A stretch of DNA of 64,000 nucleotides. It comes from an uncultured Lachnospiraceae bacterium (GTDB lineage Bacteria; Bacillota; Clostridia; Lachnospirales; Lachnospiraceae). Made by a program: the position numbers and the translations under genes. Location: contig CACYPS010000001.1 of assembly GCA_902776305.1 (NCBI GenBank), forward strand, positions 62,001 to 126,000, in the 5' to 3' direction. The notes under the pieces were generated by a model that had not been told where the DNA came from, did not search any database, and saw only the letters and a program-made list of their open reading frames with translations. This document shows positions 1-8,328 of this stretch, in pieces. Positions within the stretch are counted from its first letter, which is position 1; each line of letters starts with the position of its first letter.

Positions 1-757
1 CGGTATCGGCGAGCAGCAGCTCGAGGTTATCAAGAGCAAGCTGAAAGAGCGCTATAAAGTTGATATCGAGCTCCTTGAGCCGAAGGTCGCTTTCCGTGAG
101 ACGATCCGCAAGAAATCTGATGTTGAAGGTAAGTATAAGAAACAGACCGGTGGACATGGCCAGTATGGTCACGTAAAGATGCGCTTCGAGCCGAGCGAAG
201 ATCAGACAAAGCCGTATGAGTTCGCTATTGAAGTTGTCGGCGGTGCTGTACCGAAGAACTATTATCCGGCAGTTGAGAAGGGACTTACAGAGTCCGTTGC
301 CAAGGGCCCGCTTGCCGCTTATCCGGTTGTCGGCGTAAAGGCTACTCTTTATGACGGATCTTATCATCCGGTCGATTCTTCCGAGCAGGCTTTCAAGACC
401 GCTACGCATATGGCGTTCAAGGATGGCTTCCTCAAGGCAGGTCCGGTTCTTCTTGAGCCGATCATCAGCCTTAAGGTCAAGGTAAGAGATAAGTTCACCG
501 GCGATGTTATGGGCGATCTGAACAAGCGCCGCGGTCGTGTTCTCGGAATGAATCCGGATCACAAGGGTAACACCATCATCGAAGCTGATGTTCCGCAGAA
601 AGAAATGGACGGATACGGCACAGTTCTTCGTTCCATGACAGGCGGACAGGGCGAATTCTCTTATGAGTTCGCAAGATATGAGCAGGCTCCGGCAGATGTT
701 CAGGAGAAGGAGATCAAGGCACGTGCTGATCAGCTCGCTGAGGGTGCTGAGGACTAA
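1..757 (+). CDS. Elongation factor G-like GTPase, C-terminal part (gene begins before the window)
   Basis: The reading frame is open from base 2 and gives 251 residues, the C-terminal third of an EF-G family translocase. Domain IV is recognisable from GGHGQYGHV, the run YPVVGVKATLYDGSYH and DSSEQAF; domain V from LLEPI, GDVMGDLNKRRG and LRSMTGGQGEFSYEF. EF-G family proteins bind the ribosome and, with GTP, move tRNA and mRNA after peptide bond formation. The GTPase domain lies outside the window. The sequence looks more like the second, stand-alone EF-G paralogue common in Clostridia than the str-operon copy, because no ribosomal protein gene or tuf follows; this is an inference. A strong bidirectional terminator follows and separates it from prs. 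Confidence 0.9.
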   Translation, partial: GIGEQQLEVIKSKLKERYKVDIELLEPKVAFRETIRKKSDVEGKYKKQTGGHGQYGHVKMRFEPSEDQTKPYEFAIEVVGGAVPKNYYPAVEKGLTESVAKGPLAAYPVVGVKATLYDGSYHPVDSSEQAFKTATHMAFKDGFLKAGPVLLEPIISLKVKVRDKFTGDVMGDLNKRRGRVLGMNPDHKGNTIIEADVPQKEMDGYGTVLRSMTGGQGEFSYEFARYEQAPADVQEKEIKARADQLAEGAED

Positions 758-795
758 TCAGTTTCATCAGAAACAAATCTTAAAGTAAAATAACG

Positions 796-831
796 AACCC
801 CCCGCCAAGTGTAGGCGGGGGGTTTGATTTT
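796..831. terminator. Bidirectional rho-independent terminator between EF-G-like gene and prs
   Basis: A perfect 11-bp GC-rich stem (796-806 with 814-824) encloses a 7-nt loop and is followed by a T-rich stretch on the + strand. The left flank is A-rich, so the same hairpin can also end prs transcription coming from the - strand. The two genes are convergent. Confidence 0.9.
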
Positions 832-863
832 CTAAAAATATTCTATTAAAAGGCGGGACGCTC

Positions 864-2069
864 TCAGGCGTTCGGAATCTCGGTTTCCTCTGACGGCTCG
901 GTAAGGTCTTTCATGATCTCGGAGAGCTTATTCGTTATCTTGGAAGTCGTATTCTTGACCGCGACCATCGACTGGTCGTGGTTCAGGGTATCGATGATCC
1001 TTGCCATGTAATCGAACATATCAGCCTGAATATAGTATTCACGGCGGAGCAGTTCCGGCGGGCGGTATGTAAGGTTCGTGGTTATGAGCTTAGTGAACAT
1101 TCCCTGCTCATAGTACTCATCGAACTTCTTGATGCCTTCGGTGAAGAGACCGAATGTTGTGCATATAAACACGCGTCTCGCACCGCGGGCTTTGATCTGC
1201 TTGCATACATCAAGCATGGAACCGCCGGATGCGATCATATCGTCGATGATGACGCAATCCTTGCCCTCGACCGTATCACCGAGGAACTCATGCGCTACGA
1301 TCGGGTTTTTCCCGTTCACGATCCTGGAATAATCGCGGCGCTTGTAGAACATACCCATGTCGGCACCGAGAATATTGGAGAAATATACCGCACGGTCTGT
1401 TGCACCTTCGTCAGGGCTGATGACCATGAAGTGATTCTTATCAAATTCCAGATCCGGAACCGCTTTGAGCAGAGCTTTCAGGAACTGATATGTCGGCATG
1501 AAATTATCAAAGCTCACCAACGGAATTGCATCGCTGACACGGGGATCATGTGCGTCAAATGTGATAATATTCGATACGCCGTAATCCGCCAGTTCCTTTA
1601 GTGCCAGTGCGCAGTCGAGAGACTCACGGCCCGAACGACGATGCTGACGGCTTTCATATAAGAATGGAAGAATAACAGTGATGCGATGAGCCTGACCGCT
1701 TGCTGCCGAGATAGCACGTTTCAGATCCTGAAAATAGTTGTCCGGCGACATATGGTTAATTCTGCCGCAGACTTTGTATGTCACGGAATAATTGGTGACA
1801 TCGCCGATAATAAAGAGATCGGAACCACGCACGGAATCTTCAAGCACCACTTTTCCTTCGCCTGTACCATAACGATAGTAATGGGCGTTCGCGATGTAAC
1901 TCGGCTCGACATAGCCCGGAATAACGTTTGCAAATGATGACATTAAAGATTTTCTCGACTTGACAAGGCTGTTGTCCACAGCTTTGGCCATTTCCTGGCT
2001 GCCGTTAAGATATACGATCTTGAGGGGCGCTACTGGAAAAGGCTTTTTCTGATTTTCGGTTGTAGTCAT
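864..2069 (-). CDS. prs: Ribose-phosphate pyrophosphokinase (PRPP synthetase)
   Basis: This 401-residue protein makes PRPP from ribose 5-phosphate and ATP in the cytoplasm, feeding purine, pyrimidine, histidine and NAD synthesis. Seen motifs are the ATP-binding segment around RQHRRSGRESLD, FDAHDPRV (the FDLHxxQ-like region), the flexible-loop motif KRRDYSR and the PRPP-binding loop VIIDDMIASGGSMLD. At about 400 residues it is longer than the 310-320 residues usual for E. coli-type enzymes; the extra length lies at the ends and in an insertion before the PRPP loop, a form I associate with Lachnospiraceae. The start is supported by a GGAGG sequence just upstream on the - strand. A putative promoter lies at 2111-2139. 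Confidence 0.93.
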   Translation of the reverse strand: MTTTENQKKPFPVAPLKIVYLNGSQEMAKAVDNSLVKSRKSLMSSFANVIPGYVEPSYIANAHYYRYGTGEGKVVLEDSVRGSDLFIIGDVTNYSVTYKVCGRINHMSPDNYFQDLKRAISAASGQAHRITVILPFLYESRQHRRSGRESLDCALALKELADYGVSNIITFDAHDPRVSDAIPLVSFDNFMPTYQFLKALLKAVPDLEFDKNHFMVISPDEGATDRAVYFSNILGADMGMFYKRRDYSRIVNGKNPIVAHEFLGDTVEGKDCVIIDDMIASGGSMLDVCKQIKARGARRVFICTTFGLFTEGIKKFDEYYEQGMFTKLITTNLTYRPPELLRREYYIQADMFDYMARIIDTLNHDQSMVAVKNTTSKITNKLSEIMKDLTEPSEETEIPNA

Positions 2070-2110
2070 TATAGTCCTCCGGTAAATCTAGGAATACATT
2101 ATCACTTTCA

Positions 2111-2139
2111 CTTATACCACAAAATAAGCCCATTAACAA
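2111..2139 (-). promoter_or_regulatory. Putative sigma-A promoter of prs
   Basis: On the - strand TTGTTA (2134-2139) and TATAAG (2111-2116) are separated by 17 nt, about 40 nt upstream of the prs start codon. This is a pattern match only. Confidence 0.6.
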
Positions 2140-2171
2140 GGATAAACCGAGAAAGGCCGTTTTTCTTGATG

Positions 2172-2200
2172 TTTACAAAACAGAATCAAAATGGTAAATT
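2172..2200 (+). promoter_or_regulatory. Possible promoter of the DUF512-der-gpsA run
   Basis: TTTACA (2172-2177) and TAAATT (2195-2200) are separated by 17 nt, roughly 70 nt before the start codon at 2272. The -10 element is imperfect. Confidence 0.4.
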
Positions 2201-2271
2201 ATCCTAGATGACTCGCTGGAGAGTGCTCTGCGAAACAGGCAGCTTACAAATCAAAGTTTTCGGGAGAATCC

Positions 2272-3663
2272 ATGAAGAAGAACGGACACAGAATTATAAA
2301 GGTCAATCCTGACAGCATAGCCTGGGAGATGGGCGTCGAGCCCGGAATGTATCTTGTCTCTGTGAACGGCGTTGACATTGAGGATGTATTTGATTACCAA
2401 TATCTGATGGATGAGGAGGAGATCGATGTCCTGATCCGCGAGGAAAACGGCGAGGAGACGCTCCTGGAAATCGAGAAGGATCCGGATGAAGACTTCGGTG
2501 TTGAATTTGAGAACTCTCTGATGGATGAATACCGAAGCTGCTGCAATCACTGCATTTTCTGCTTTATCGATCAGATGCCGCCCGGTATGCGTGAGACCCT
2601 CTATTTTAAGGACGATGACTCGCGGCTCAGTTTTCTGCAGGGAAATTATGTGACGCTGACCAACATGAAGGACCGGGATATCGACAGAATTATTCGATAT
2701 CACATGGAACCTATCAACATCAGCGTTCATACGACGAACCCGGAGCTCAGAAGGAAAATGCTCGGCAACCGTTTTGCGGGAGATATTTTTCCGAAAGTTC
2801 AGAGACTGTGTGACGCGGGTATCACAATGAACGGACAGATCGTTCTGTGCAGAGGTGTGAACGACGGGGAGGAACTTGAACGATCGATCCGCGATCTTGC
2901 CGGATACAGGCCGGCCATGCAAAGCGTTTCGGTCGTACCTGTCGGCCTCACGAAATACAGGCAGGGTCTTGCGAAGCTTACGCCTTTCGACAGGGAATCC
3001 GCCGGCGAAGTCATAGATCTCATCGAAAAATGGCAAAGGACTTTCGTCTCTGAGAACCCAGATGCGATATCGCCCCACTTTATACACGCGTCGGATGAGT
3101 GGTATATTCTTGCGGGCAGAGAATTGCCTGAGGAAGACAGATATGACGGGTATCTCCAACTCGAGAACGGAGTCGGGATGGTCAGACTCATGGAGACAGA
3201 GATACGGGATGCGCTCGAAGGGATGCATGATACAGATCTGCAGATAGAACGCAAAATTACAGTTGTGACAGGATTTCTGATACGCGATTACATTGAAAAG
3301 TTCGCGAACCTTGTCGCAGACAGGTATCCCGGACTGGATGTCAGAGTCAGGGCGATCAGAAATGATTTTTTCGGTAACCTTATCACGGTAAGCGGACTTG
3401 TTACCGGCCGGGATCTGATTGCTCAGCTGAAAGAAATTCAGGACAGCTCTGATACGGAGCCGCTCGGTGAAGAAATTCTCATTCCCGTAAATATGCTGAG
3501 GAGCGGTGAGAAAGTATTTTTAGATGATATTACAACTGATGACGTCGAAAAAGAGCTCGGACTGCCTGTGAGGGTGGTGTGGACCGGCGGAGAAAAATTC
3601 GTCAGAGCCCTGCTCGGACTTGCGAATAGCGAAAACGAAGACAGGCAGATTTATGAGCTGTAG
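2272..3663 (+). CDS. DUF512 family protein with N-terminal PDZ-like domain and radical-SAM-type cysteine motif
   Basis: This 463-residue protein belongs to the DUF512 family (TIGR03279), a putative radical SAM enzyme of unknown reaction. Residues 1-65 form a PDZ-like segment (INPDSxAxExGxxPGM pattern). A cysteine cluster, CCNHCIFCFIDQMP, around residue 90 is where the family places its iron-sulphur site. The C-terminal half carries TGxxxxxYIEKFA and the family signature VRxVRNDFFG-like sequence. It sits immediately upstream of der, an arrangement widely kept in Firmicutes and suggestive of a ribosome or translation link, but the substrate is not known. Start at 2272 is preceded by GGGAGA. Length is as expected for the family. 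Confidence 0.85.
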   Translation: MKKNGHRIIKVNPDSIAWEMGVEPGMYLVSVNGVDIEDVFDYQYLMDEEEIDVLIREENGEETLLEIEKDPDEDFGVEFENSLMDEYRSCCNHCIFCFIDQMPPGMRETLYFKDDDSRLSFLQGNYVTLTNMKDRDIDRIIRYHMEPINISVHTTNPELRRKMLGNRFAGDIFPKVQRLCDAGITMNGQIVLCRGVNDGEELERSIRDLAGYRPAMQSVSVVPVGLTKYRQGLAKLTPFDRESAGEVIDLIEKWQRTFVSENPDAISPHFIHASDEWYILAGRELPEEDRYDGYLQLENGVGMVRLMETEIRDALEGMHDTDLQIERKITVVTGFLIRDYIEKFANLVADRYPGLDVRVRAIRNDFFGNLITVSGLVTGRDLIAQLKEIQDSSDTEPLGEEILIPVNMLRSGEKVFLDDITTDDVEKELGLPVRVVWTGGEKFVRALLGLANSENEDRQIYEL

Positions 3664-3696
3664 ATGTCTAATTAGAAGTGACGAGGAGTAATATAT

Positions 3697-5028
3697 ATGA
3701 GTAAACCGATTGTTGCGATTGTCGGACGACCGAATGTGGGAAAATCGACCCTCTTCAATGCACTTGCAGGGGAGAATATTTCGATCGTGAAAGATACGCC
3801 CGGCGTTACAAGGGACCGGATTTATGCGGAAGTGAACTGGACGGGTTACGATTTTACCCTGATTGATACCGGCGGAATTGAGCCGGAATCGAATGATGTT
3901 CTTCTCAGACAGATGAGAGAGCAGGCGCAGATCGCCATCGATACGGCTGACGTGATTATTTTTCTCGTGGATGCCCGGGACGGGATGGTCGATGCGGATT
4001 CACGTGTAGCGGATATGCTGAGACGCTCCCATAAACCGATCGTTCTCGCAGTCAATAAAGTGGACAGTTTTGTTAAGCAGCAGGCCGATGTATATGAGTT
4101 CTACGGGCTCGGTCTCGGTGATCCGCTTCCGATTTCAAGTGCGAACAGACAGGGAATCGGCGATATGCTGGATGAAGTGACCAAGTATTTCGGTGAGACT
4201 GCTTACGAAGAGGAAGAGAGTAAAGTTCCGAGAATTGCTGTTGTAGGAAAGCCGAATGTCGGCAAGTCCAGTATCATAAATAAGCTTCTGGGCGAGAGCC
4301 GTGTCATTGTGTCCGATATTGCGGGTACAACCAGGGACGCCATCGACACTCCGGTGAAGTGGAACGGTAAAGAATATATCTTTGTCGATACCGCCGGTCT
4401 TCGGAGAAAGAGTAAGATCAAGGAAGAACTTGAGAGATACAGTATCATTCGAACGGTAACGGCTGTTGAGCGGGCGGATATCGTAGTCCTTGTGATCGAT
4501 GCGGTGGAAGGTATTTCCGAACAGGACGCCAAGATAGCGGGCATAGCTCATGAGCGCGGCAAAGGTATCGTAATTGCTGTGAATAAATGGGATGCCGTCG
4601 AGAAGGACACGAATTCAACCAAAGAGTATTCAGCAAAAATCCGGCAGACACTTTCTTACATGCCATATGCCGAGATCCTGTTCGTTTCAGCGGAGACAGG
4701 GCAGAGACTTCCGAAGCTTTTCGATGCGATCGAACTGGTGCTGACGAACCAGAACAGAAGGATCCAGACCGGTATCCTGAATCAGATCATGACGGAAGCG
4801 GTTGCACTCAACTCGCCGCCGACAGATAAGGGCAAGAGACTGAAGCTGTTCTACATGACACAGGTGGCAGTTGTTCCGCCGACATTTGTTATCTTTGTCA
4901 ACGAGAAAAAGCTCATGCACTTCTCATACCAGAGATATATTGAGAACAAGATCAGAGAGACATTTGACTTCAGAGGAACATCCCTGAAGTTCATTATCAG
5001 AGAGAGATCCGAAAAGGATGACAATTAA
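3697..5028 (+). CDS. der: Ribosome biogenesis GTPase Der (EngA)
   Basis: Der is an essential GTPase that helps mature the 50S ribosomal subunit. The 443-residue protein shows both GTPase domains: G1 motifs GRPNVGKST (about residue 9) and GKPNVGKSS (about 187), DTPG/DTAG G3 motifs, and NKVD and NKWD G4 motifs. The last ~90 residues form the KH-like RNA-binding domain. Length is typical. A GAGGAG ribosome binding site precedes the ATG. It lies 33 bp after the DUF512 gene and 17 bp before gpsA, so the three are probably one operon. Confidence 0.97.
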   Translation: MSKPIVAIVGRPNVGKSTLFNALAGENISIVKDTPGVTRDRIYAEVNWTGYDFTLIDTGGIEPESNDVLLRQMREQAQIAIDTADVIIFLVDARDGMVDADSRVADMLRRSHKPIVLAVNKVDSFVKQQADVYEFYGLGLGDPLPISSANRQGIGDMLDEVTKYFGETAYEEEESKVPRIAVVGKPNVGKSSIINKLLGESRVIVSDIAGTTRDAIDTPVKWNGKEYIFVDTAGLRRKSKIKEELERYSIIRTVTAVERADIVVLVIDAVEGISEQDAKIAGIAHERGKGIVIAVNKWDAVEKDTNSTKEYSAKIRQTLSYMPYAEILFVSAETGQRLPKLFDAIELVLTNQNRRIQTGILNQIMTEAVALNSPPTDKGKRLKLFYMTQVAVVPPTFVIFVNEKKLMHFSYQRYIENKIRETFDFRGTSLKFIIRERSEKDDN

Positions 5029-5045
5029 TGTAAGGAGGATTCATT

Positions 5046-6071
5046 ATGGCACATATAGCGGTTATCGGAGCCGGCACATGGGGTACCGGCCTTGCGAGAC
5101 TCCTCTGCGACAACGGACACACCGTAAGAATGTGGTGCCCTTTTGAGGAAGAAGCCGAGAATCTGTCAAGGACGCATATTCAGCCGAATCTCCCCGGAAT
5201 AATTCTTCCGGACGCCCTCACTTTCACGTCTGATATGGAGGACGCACTTTGTGACAAAGATCTCATTGTCATGGCGGTAGCATCGCCGTTCACCAGAAGA
5301 ACTGCAATGAAGATGGTGCCCTATGTAAAACCGGGGCAAAGGATCGTTACGGTTACAAAGGGTATTGAAGAAAGTACACTCATGACACAGGCTGAGATTC
5401 TGGAAGAACTGCTTCCCGGTGCTGTGATCGGCGCGCTGTCCGGACCGACGCATGCAGAGGAAGTCATTATAGGATTACCTACAACTATTATCTCGGCATC
5501 CTATGACAGAGAGATGGCTGAGTACGTCCAGTCGATATTCATGAGTCCGGTTTTCCGCGTATATACGAGTCCCGATGTACTCGGCGTTGAGCTTGGCGGA
5601 TCCCTTAAGAATGTCATCGCCCTTGCTGCCGGCATGGCTGACGGCATGGGATACGGTGACAACGTTAAGGCTGCCCTCATCACGCGCGGTATTCATGAGA
5701 TTGCCCGCCTGGCTATAAAGATGGGTGCTAAGAAGGAAACTCTTCAGGGTCTTTCCGGCATCGGTGATCTCATTGTCACCTGCGCTTCAATGCACAGCCG
5801 TAACAGAAGAGCCGGTATCCTGATCGGTCAGGGTAAAACCATGGAGGAAGCCATGAAAGAGGTAGGTCAGACCGTGGAGGGCGTCTATTCGGCGAAAGCC
5901 GCGCTCGCCCTGGCAGAACGCTACAATGTTGAGCTTCCGATCACAGAAATAGTGAATCGTGTGCTGTTCGAGGGAAAGGATCTCAGGGAAGGCGTCCACG
6001 AACTGATGCTGAGAGATCGTAAGACGGAGAATATACTCGATTATCCGGATCTTCCGGAGAGCTGGAAGTAA
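5046..6071 (+). CDS. gpsA: NAD(P)H-dependent glycerol-3-phosphate dehydrogenase
   Basis: GpsA reduces dihydroxyacetone phosphate to sn-glycerol 3-phosphate, the backbone of membrane phospholipids. The 341-residue protein begins with the Rossmann motif GAGTWGTGLA, followed by the family signatures GPTHAEEV and LGGSLKNVIALAAGMADG, which contains the catalytic lysine. The C-terminal helical domain has GLSGIGDLIVTC and SRNRRAG. Length and order are canonical. AAGGAGG precedes the ATG. It is the last gene of the DUF512-der-gpsA run and is followed by the palindrome at 6081-6184, which could end transcription. Confidence 0.96.
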   Translation: MAHIAVIGAGTWGTGLARLLCDNGHTVRMWCPFEEEAENLSRTHIQPNLPGIILPDALTFTSDMEDALCDKDLIVMAVASPFTRRTAMKMVPYVKPGQRIVTVTKGIEESTLMTQAEILEELLPGAVIGALSGPTHAEEVIIGLPTTIISASYDREMAEYVQSIFMSPVFRVYTSPDVLGVELGGSLKNVIALAAGMADGMGYGDNVKAALITRGIHEIARLAIKMGAKKETLQGLSGIGDLIVTCASMHSRNRRAGILIGQGKTMEEAMKEVGQTVEGVYSAKAALALAERYNVELPITEIVNRVLFEGKDLREGVHELMLRDRKTENILDYPDLPESWK

Positions 6072-6080
6072 AGTCATATT

Positions 6081-6184
6081 AAAGGAGCCGCCGCATAAGG
6101 CAATGTAGTCGCAATATACAGCAGGCGTTTGGAAATAACGTCTGCTATATATTGGATTCAAGCCTTATGCGACGGCTCCTTTTT
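6081..6184. repeat. 104-bp nested palindrome between gpsA and the aldo/keto reductase gene
   Basis: Two inverted repeats are nested. The outer arms are 6081-6101 and 6162-6182 (21 bp, one mismatch); the inner arms are 6112-6129 and 6137-6154 (18 positions, two non-Watson-Crick pairs, one of them a wobble on each strand). A T run follows at 6180-6184. The unit could act as a convergent-gene terminator, but it is much longer than ordinary terminators, so it may instead be a small palindromic repeat element. Only one copy is visible in this window. Confidence 0.8.
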
Positions 6185-6203
6185 ACGTCTAAGGATATCA
6201 TTC

Positions 6204-7031
6204 TTATATAAGAATATTCTGCAGATCGTCCGGAATGCTCGTCACGCGATAGCCCTCGTTGATCGAATCTATGGCCGACATCTCGATATCGCTGAGTTCA
6301 AAGTCAAATATCTGGCTGTTCTCAAGCAGTTTATCTACCCTGACAGTTTTTGGTATCACGCCGCATCCGCGCTGGATGATCCAGCGGAGTCCGATCTGCG
6401 CTTCACTGCGATTGTATTTCTCCGCCAGCTTTGTGAGGATCTCACGGTGAAGATAAGCACCTCTGGCAAGAGGGGCGTACGCCTGAACAGCTATACCGCG
6501 GGACTGACAGAACTTGATCAGATCCGGTCTGTCATAGAGCGGATGGAATTCTATCTGGTTCACAGCAGGGACGATATCGGAGTTCTCAATCAAAAGAGTC
6601 AGATGTTGTTCCGTAAAGTTGGATACGCCGATCGACCGCGCCCTTCCCGAACGGTATATTTTTTCCATAAGATGCCATGTATCCAGCGAACAGCCAGGAA
6701 TCGGCCACTGAATCAGATACAGATCCACGTAGTCGAGACCCAAACGCTCCAAACTTCTGTTAAAGGCTTCTTCAACATTACCGATTCTCTGCGCTGTATT
6801 CCAGATTTTTGTGGTAACGAACAGTTCTTCCCTCGGAACACCGCAATTTCGGATACCCTCGCCTACATCCACTTCGTTTTTAAAGGCGGAAGCGGTATCG
6901 AAAAGCCGGTAGCCTATAGATGCGGCGTCTGCGATCACGCGCTGCGCTTCGCCCGGACCGGTCACTTTATTCAAACCGAGTCCGAGGCACGGCATCCGAT
7001 GTCCGGAGTTCAGATTAAAGTAGTATTCCAT
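6204..7031 (-). CDS. Aldo/keto reductase family protein with altered catalytic tetrad
   Basis: The 275-residue protein has the full aldo/keto reductase TIM-barrel pattern: GLGLNK near the start, GYRLFDTASAF, LFVTTKIWN, DLYLIQWP, SIGVSNF, NQIEFHP and the C-terminal NADPH-binding IPKTVR region. These enzymes normally reduce carbonyls with NADPH using Asp, Tyr, Lys and His. Here Asp45 and Lys75 are present, but the Tyr position is Phe50 and the His position is Gln108; both codons were read directly from the DNA (TTT and CAG). Normal carbonyl reduction is therefore doubtful. The gene stands alone, convergent with gpsA and divergent from metF. Start at 7031 is preceded by AGGAAGG on the - strand. 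Confidence 0.88.
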   Translation of the reverse strand: MEYYFNLNSGHRMPCLGLGLNKVTGPGEAQRVIADAASIGYRLFDTASAFKNEVDVGEGIRNCGVPREELFVTTKIWNTAQRIGNVEEAFNRSLERLGLDYVDLYLIQWPIPGCSLDTWHLMEKIYRSGRARSIGVSNFTEQHLTLLIENSDIVPAVNQIEFHPLYDRPDLIKFCQSRGIAVQAYAPLARGAYLHREILTKLAEKYNRSEAQIGLRWIIQRGCGVIPKTVRVDKLLENSQIFDFELSDIEMSAIDSINEGYRVTSIPDDLQNILI

Positions 7032-7127
7032 ATATGACCTTCCTAAATCAAAATAACCGCTACTACTTTATCACACAGATATGACCAGAGTTATAAACAA
7101 ATATTAAGAAACTTTTACAGAAACAAG

Positions 7128-7157
7128 TTTACACAGGTATGGTATAACTGCTATCAT
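7128..7157 (+). promoter_or_regulatory. Possible metF promoter
   Basis: TTTACA (7128-7133) and TATCAT (7152-7157) are separated by 18 nt, about 30 nt before the metF start codon. Confidence 0.45.
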
Positions 7158-7189
7158 AGGTAATAGCGAAACTTTATGAGGAGGATGCT

Positions 7190-8065
7190 ATGAGGATACC
7201 GGATATTATGAAAAGCAGGATGAGCGTTTCGTTTGAAGTCTTCCCGCCGAAGGCAGATAAGCCGCTCGATCCGTTGATGAGAATTCTCGATAAGCTCTAT
7301 ACGATGCAGCCCGACTTTATCAGCGTTACCTACGGTGCGGGCGGATCAAATGCAGGGCGGCATATGGAAATATGCAAGTCGATCGCGGATTCCGGGAAAA
7401 CGATGCCGCTTTCTCATTTTACATGTATCGGAAGTAATAAAGATGATATCCGCAGACAGATGGACAGATGTCTCGAACTCGGAATTGACAATATTCTTGC
7501 CCTCAGAGGAGATATCCCGCAGGGCTGGGAAGGGACACGCGGAGACTTTACACATGCCAGTGAGTTGATCGCATTTCTCCGGGAAGAATACGGAGACAAA
7601 TTCGTCATCGGTATGGCGGGTGCGCCTGAGAAGCACATCGAGGCTAAGACATTTGCCGAAGACATCGCTCATCTCCGCATGAAACAGGATGCAGGGGCAG
7701 ATTTCATAACGACACAGCTCTGCTACGATGTGGAGGGATTCAAGTGGTGGATGGATACCATCAGAAAGACAGGCGTTACTATTCCGATAGATGTGGGAAT
7801 CATGCCGGTACTCAACAAGAACTCCATTATTAAGATGTGCCTCTCCATGAACGGATGCTCCATACCTCAGCCGCTCGCTGAGCTGATTTCCAGACACTAC
7901 AATGATTCGGACGAAGACTTCAGAAAGTACGGTATCGAGTATACGACCAACATGGTCTATGAGTTCATGGCGCTCGGTATAAACGGAGTTCACTTCTATT
8001 CGCTCAACAAAGCAGAGGCAGTCCTGGAAATCTGCAGGAACTGCGGACTTGCCTACAGAAAGTAA
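7190..8065 (+). CDS. metF: 5,10-methylenetetrahydrofolate reductase
   Basis: MetF reduces methylene-tetrahydrofolate to methyl-tetrahydrofolate with FAD, for methionine synthesis or a methyl branch of acetogenic metabolism. The 291-residue protein has the family landmarks: FEVFPPK (catalytic Glu), VTYGAGGS, ALRGDIP (flavin-contacting Asp) and TTQLCYD (folate-contacting Gln). It has only the catalytic barrel, as is usual for bacteria. GAGGAGG lies just before the ATG. It is followed by fhs, fchA and folD, so the whole route from formate to methyl-folate is encoded in 4.5 kb. The 263-bp gap before fhs suggests separate control. Confidence 0.93.
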   Translation: MRIPDIMKSRMSVSFEVFPPKADKPLDPLMRILDKLYTMQPDFISVTYGAGGSNAGRHMEICKSIADSGKTMPLSHFTCIGSNKDDIRRQMDRCLELGIDNILALRGDIPQGWEGTRGDFTHASELIAFLREEYGDKFVIGMAGAPEKHIEAKTFAEDIAHLRMKQDAGADFITTQLCYDVEGFKWWMDTIRKTGVTIPIDVGIMPVLNKNSIIKMCLSMNGCSIPQPLAELISRHYNDSDEDFRKYGIEYTTNMVYEFMALGINGVHFYSLNKAEAVLEICRNCGLAYRK

Positions 8066-8188
8066 TATATCTCAGTGGAAGATGTCAGCTAACGCTGAAC
8101 CGAATCACGCGCCAGATCTCGCGAGCATGACTTGAATTTCAGCTCATTTCTTTACGGAACGTCATAGATTTATGAAGAATTACTCATA

Positions 8189-8225
8189 GAAGGTTTATAT
8201 AGCGCAAATCTATATAAAAACCTTC
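8189..8225 (+). other. Leader hairpin upstream of fhs
   Basis: Arms 8189-8202 and 8210-8225 pair over 14 bp with a two-base bulge and a 7-nt loop. No T run follows, so it is not a clear terminator. The surrounding 8066-8328 holds no gene I can support; I looked for a ZTP or THF riboswitch consensus and did not find one. Confidence 0.5.
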
Positions 8226-8328
8226 CTATAGACAATCCCGAACCTATGATGTTAAGATAACGATTGGGCTTAATGCCATCAGAAAACTATAGTGCATCAT
8301 ATTTATTTATGCAAATGGAGGTATCGAT

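Noticed and set aside
2251-3228. A 325-codon open frame on the - strand opposite the DUF512 gene
   Set aside because: No binding site or domain, and the DUF512 protein on the + strand is convincing.
6129-7037. A 302-codon open frame on the + strand over the aldo/keto reductase gene
   Set aside because: The - strand product is a clear aldo/keto reductase. The + frame starts within the palindrome and shows no domain.
8066-8328. Possible folate-related riboswitch before fhs
   Set aside because: I looked for ZTP and THF riboswitch core sequences and found none; only an unassigned hairpin is supported.
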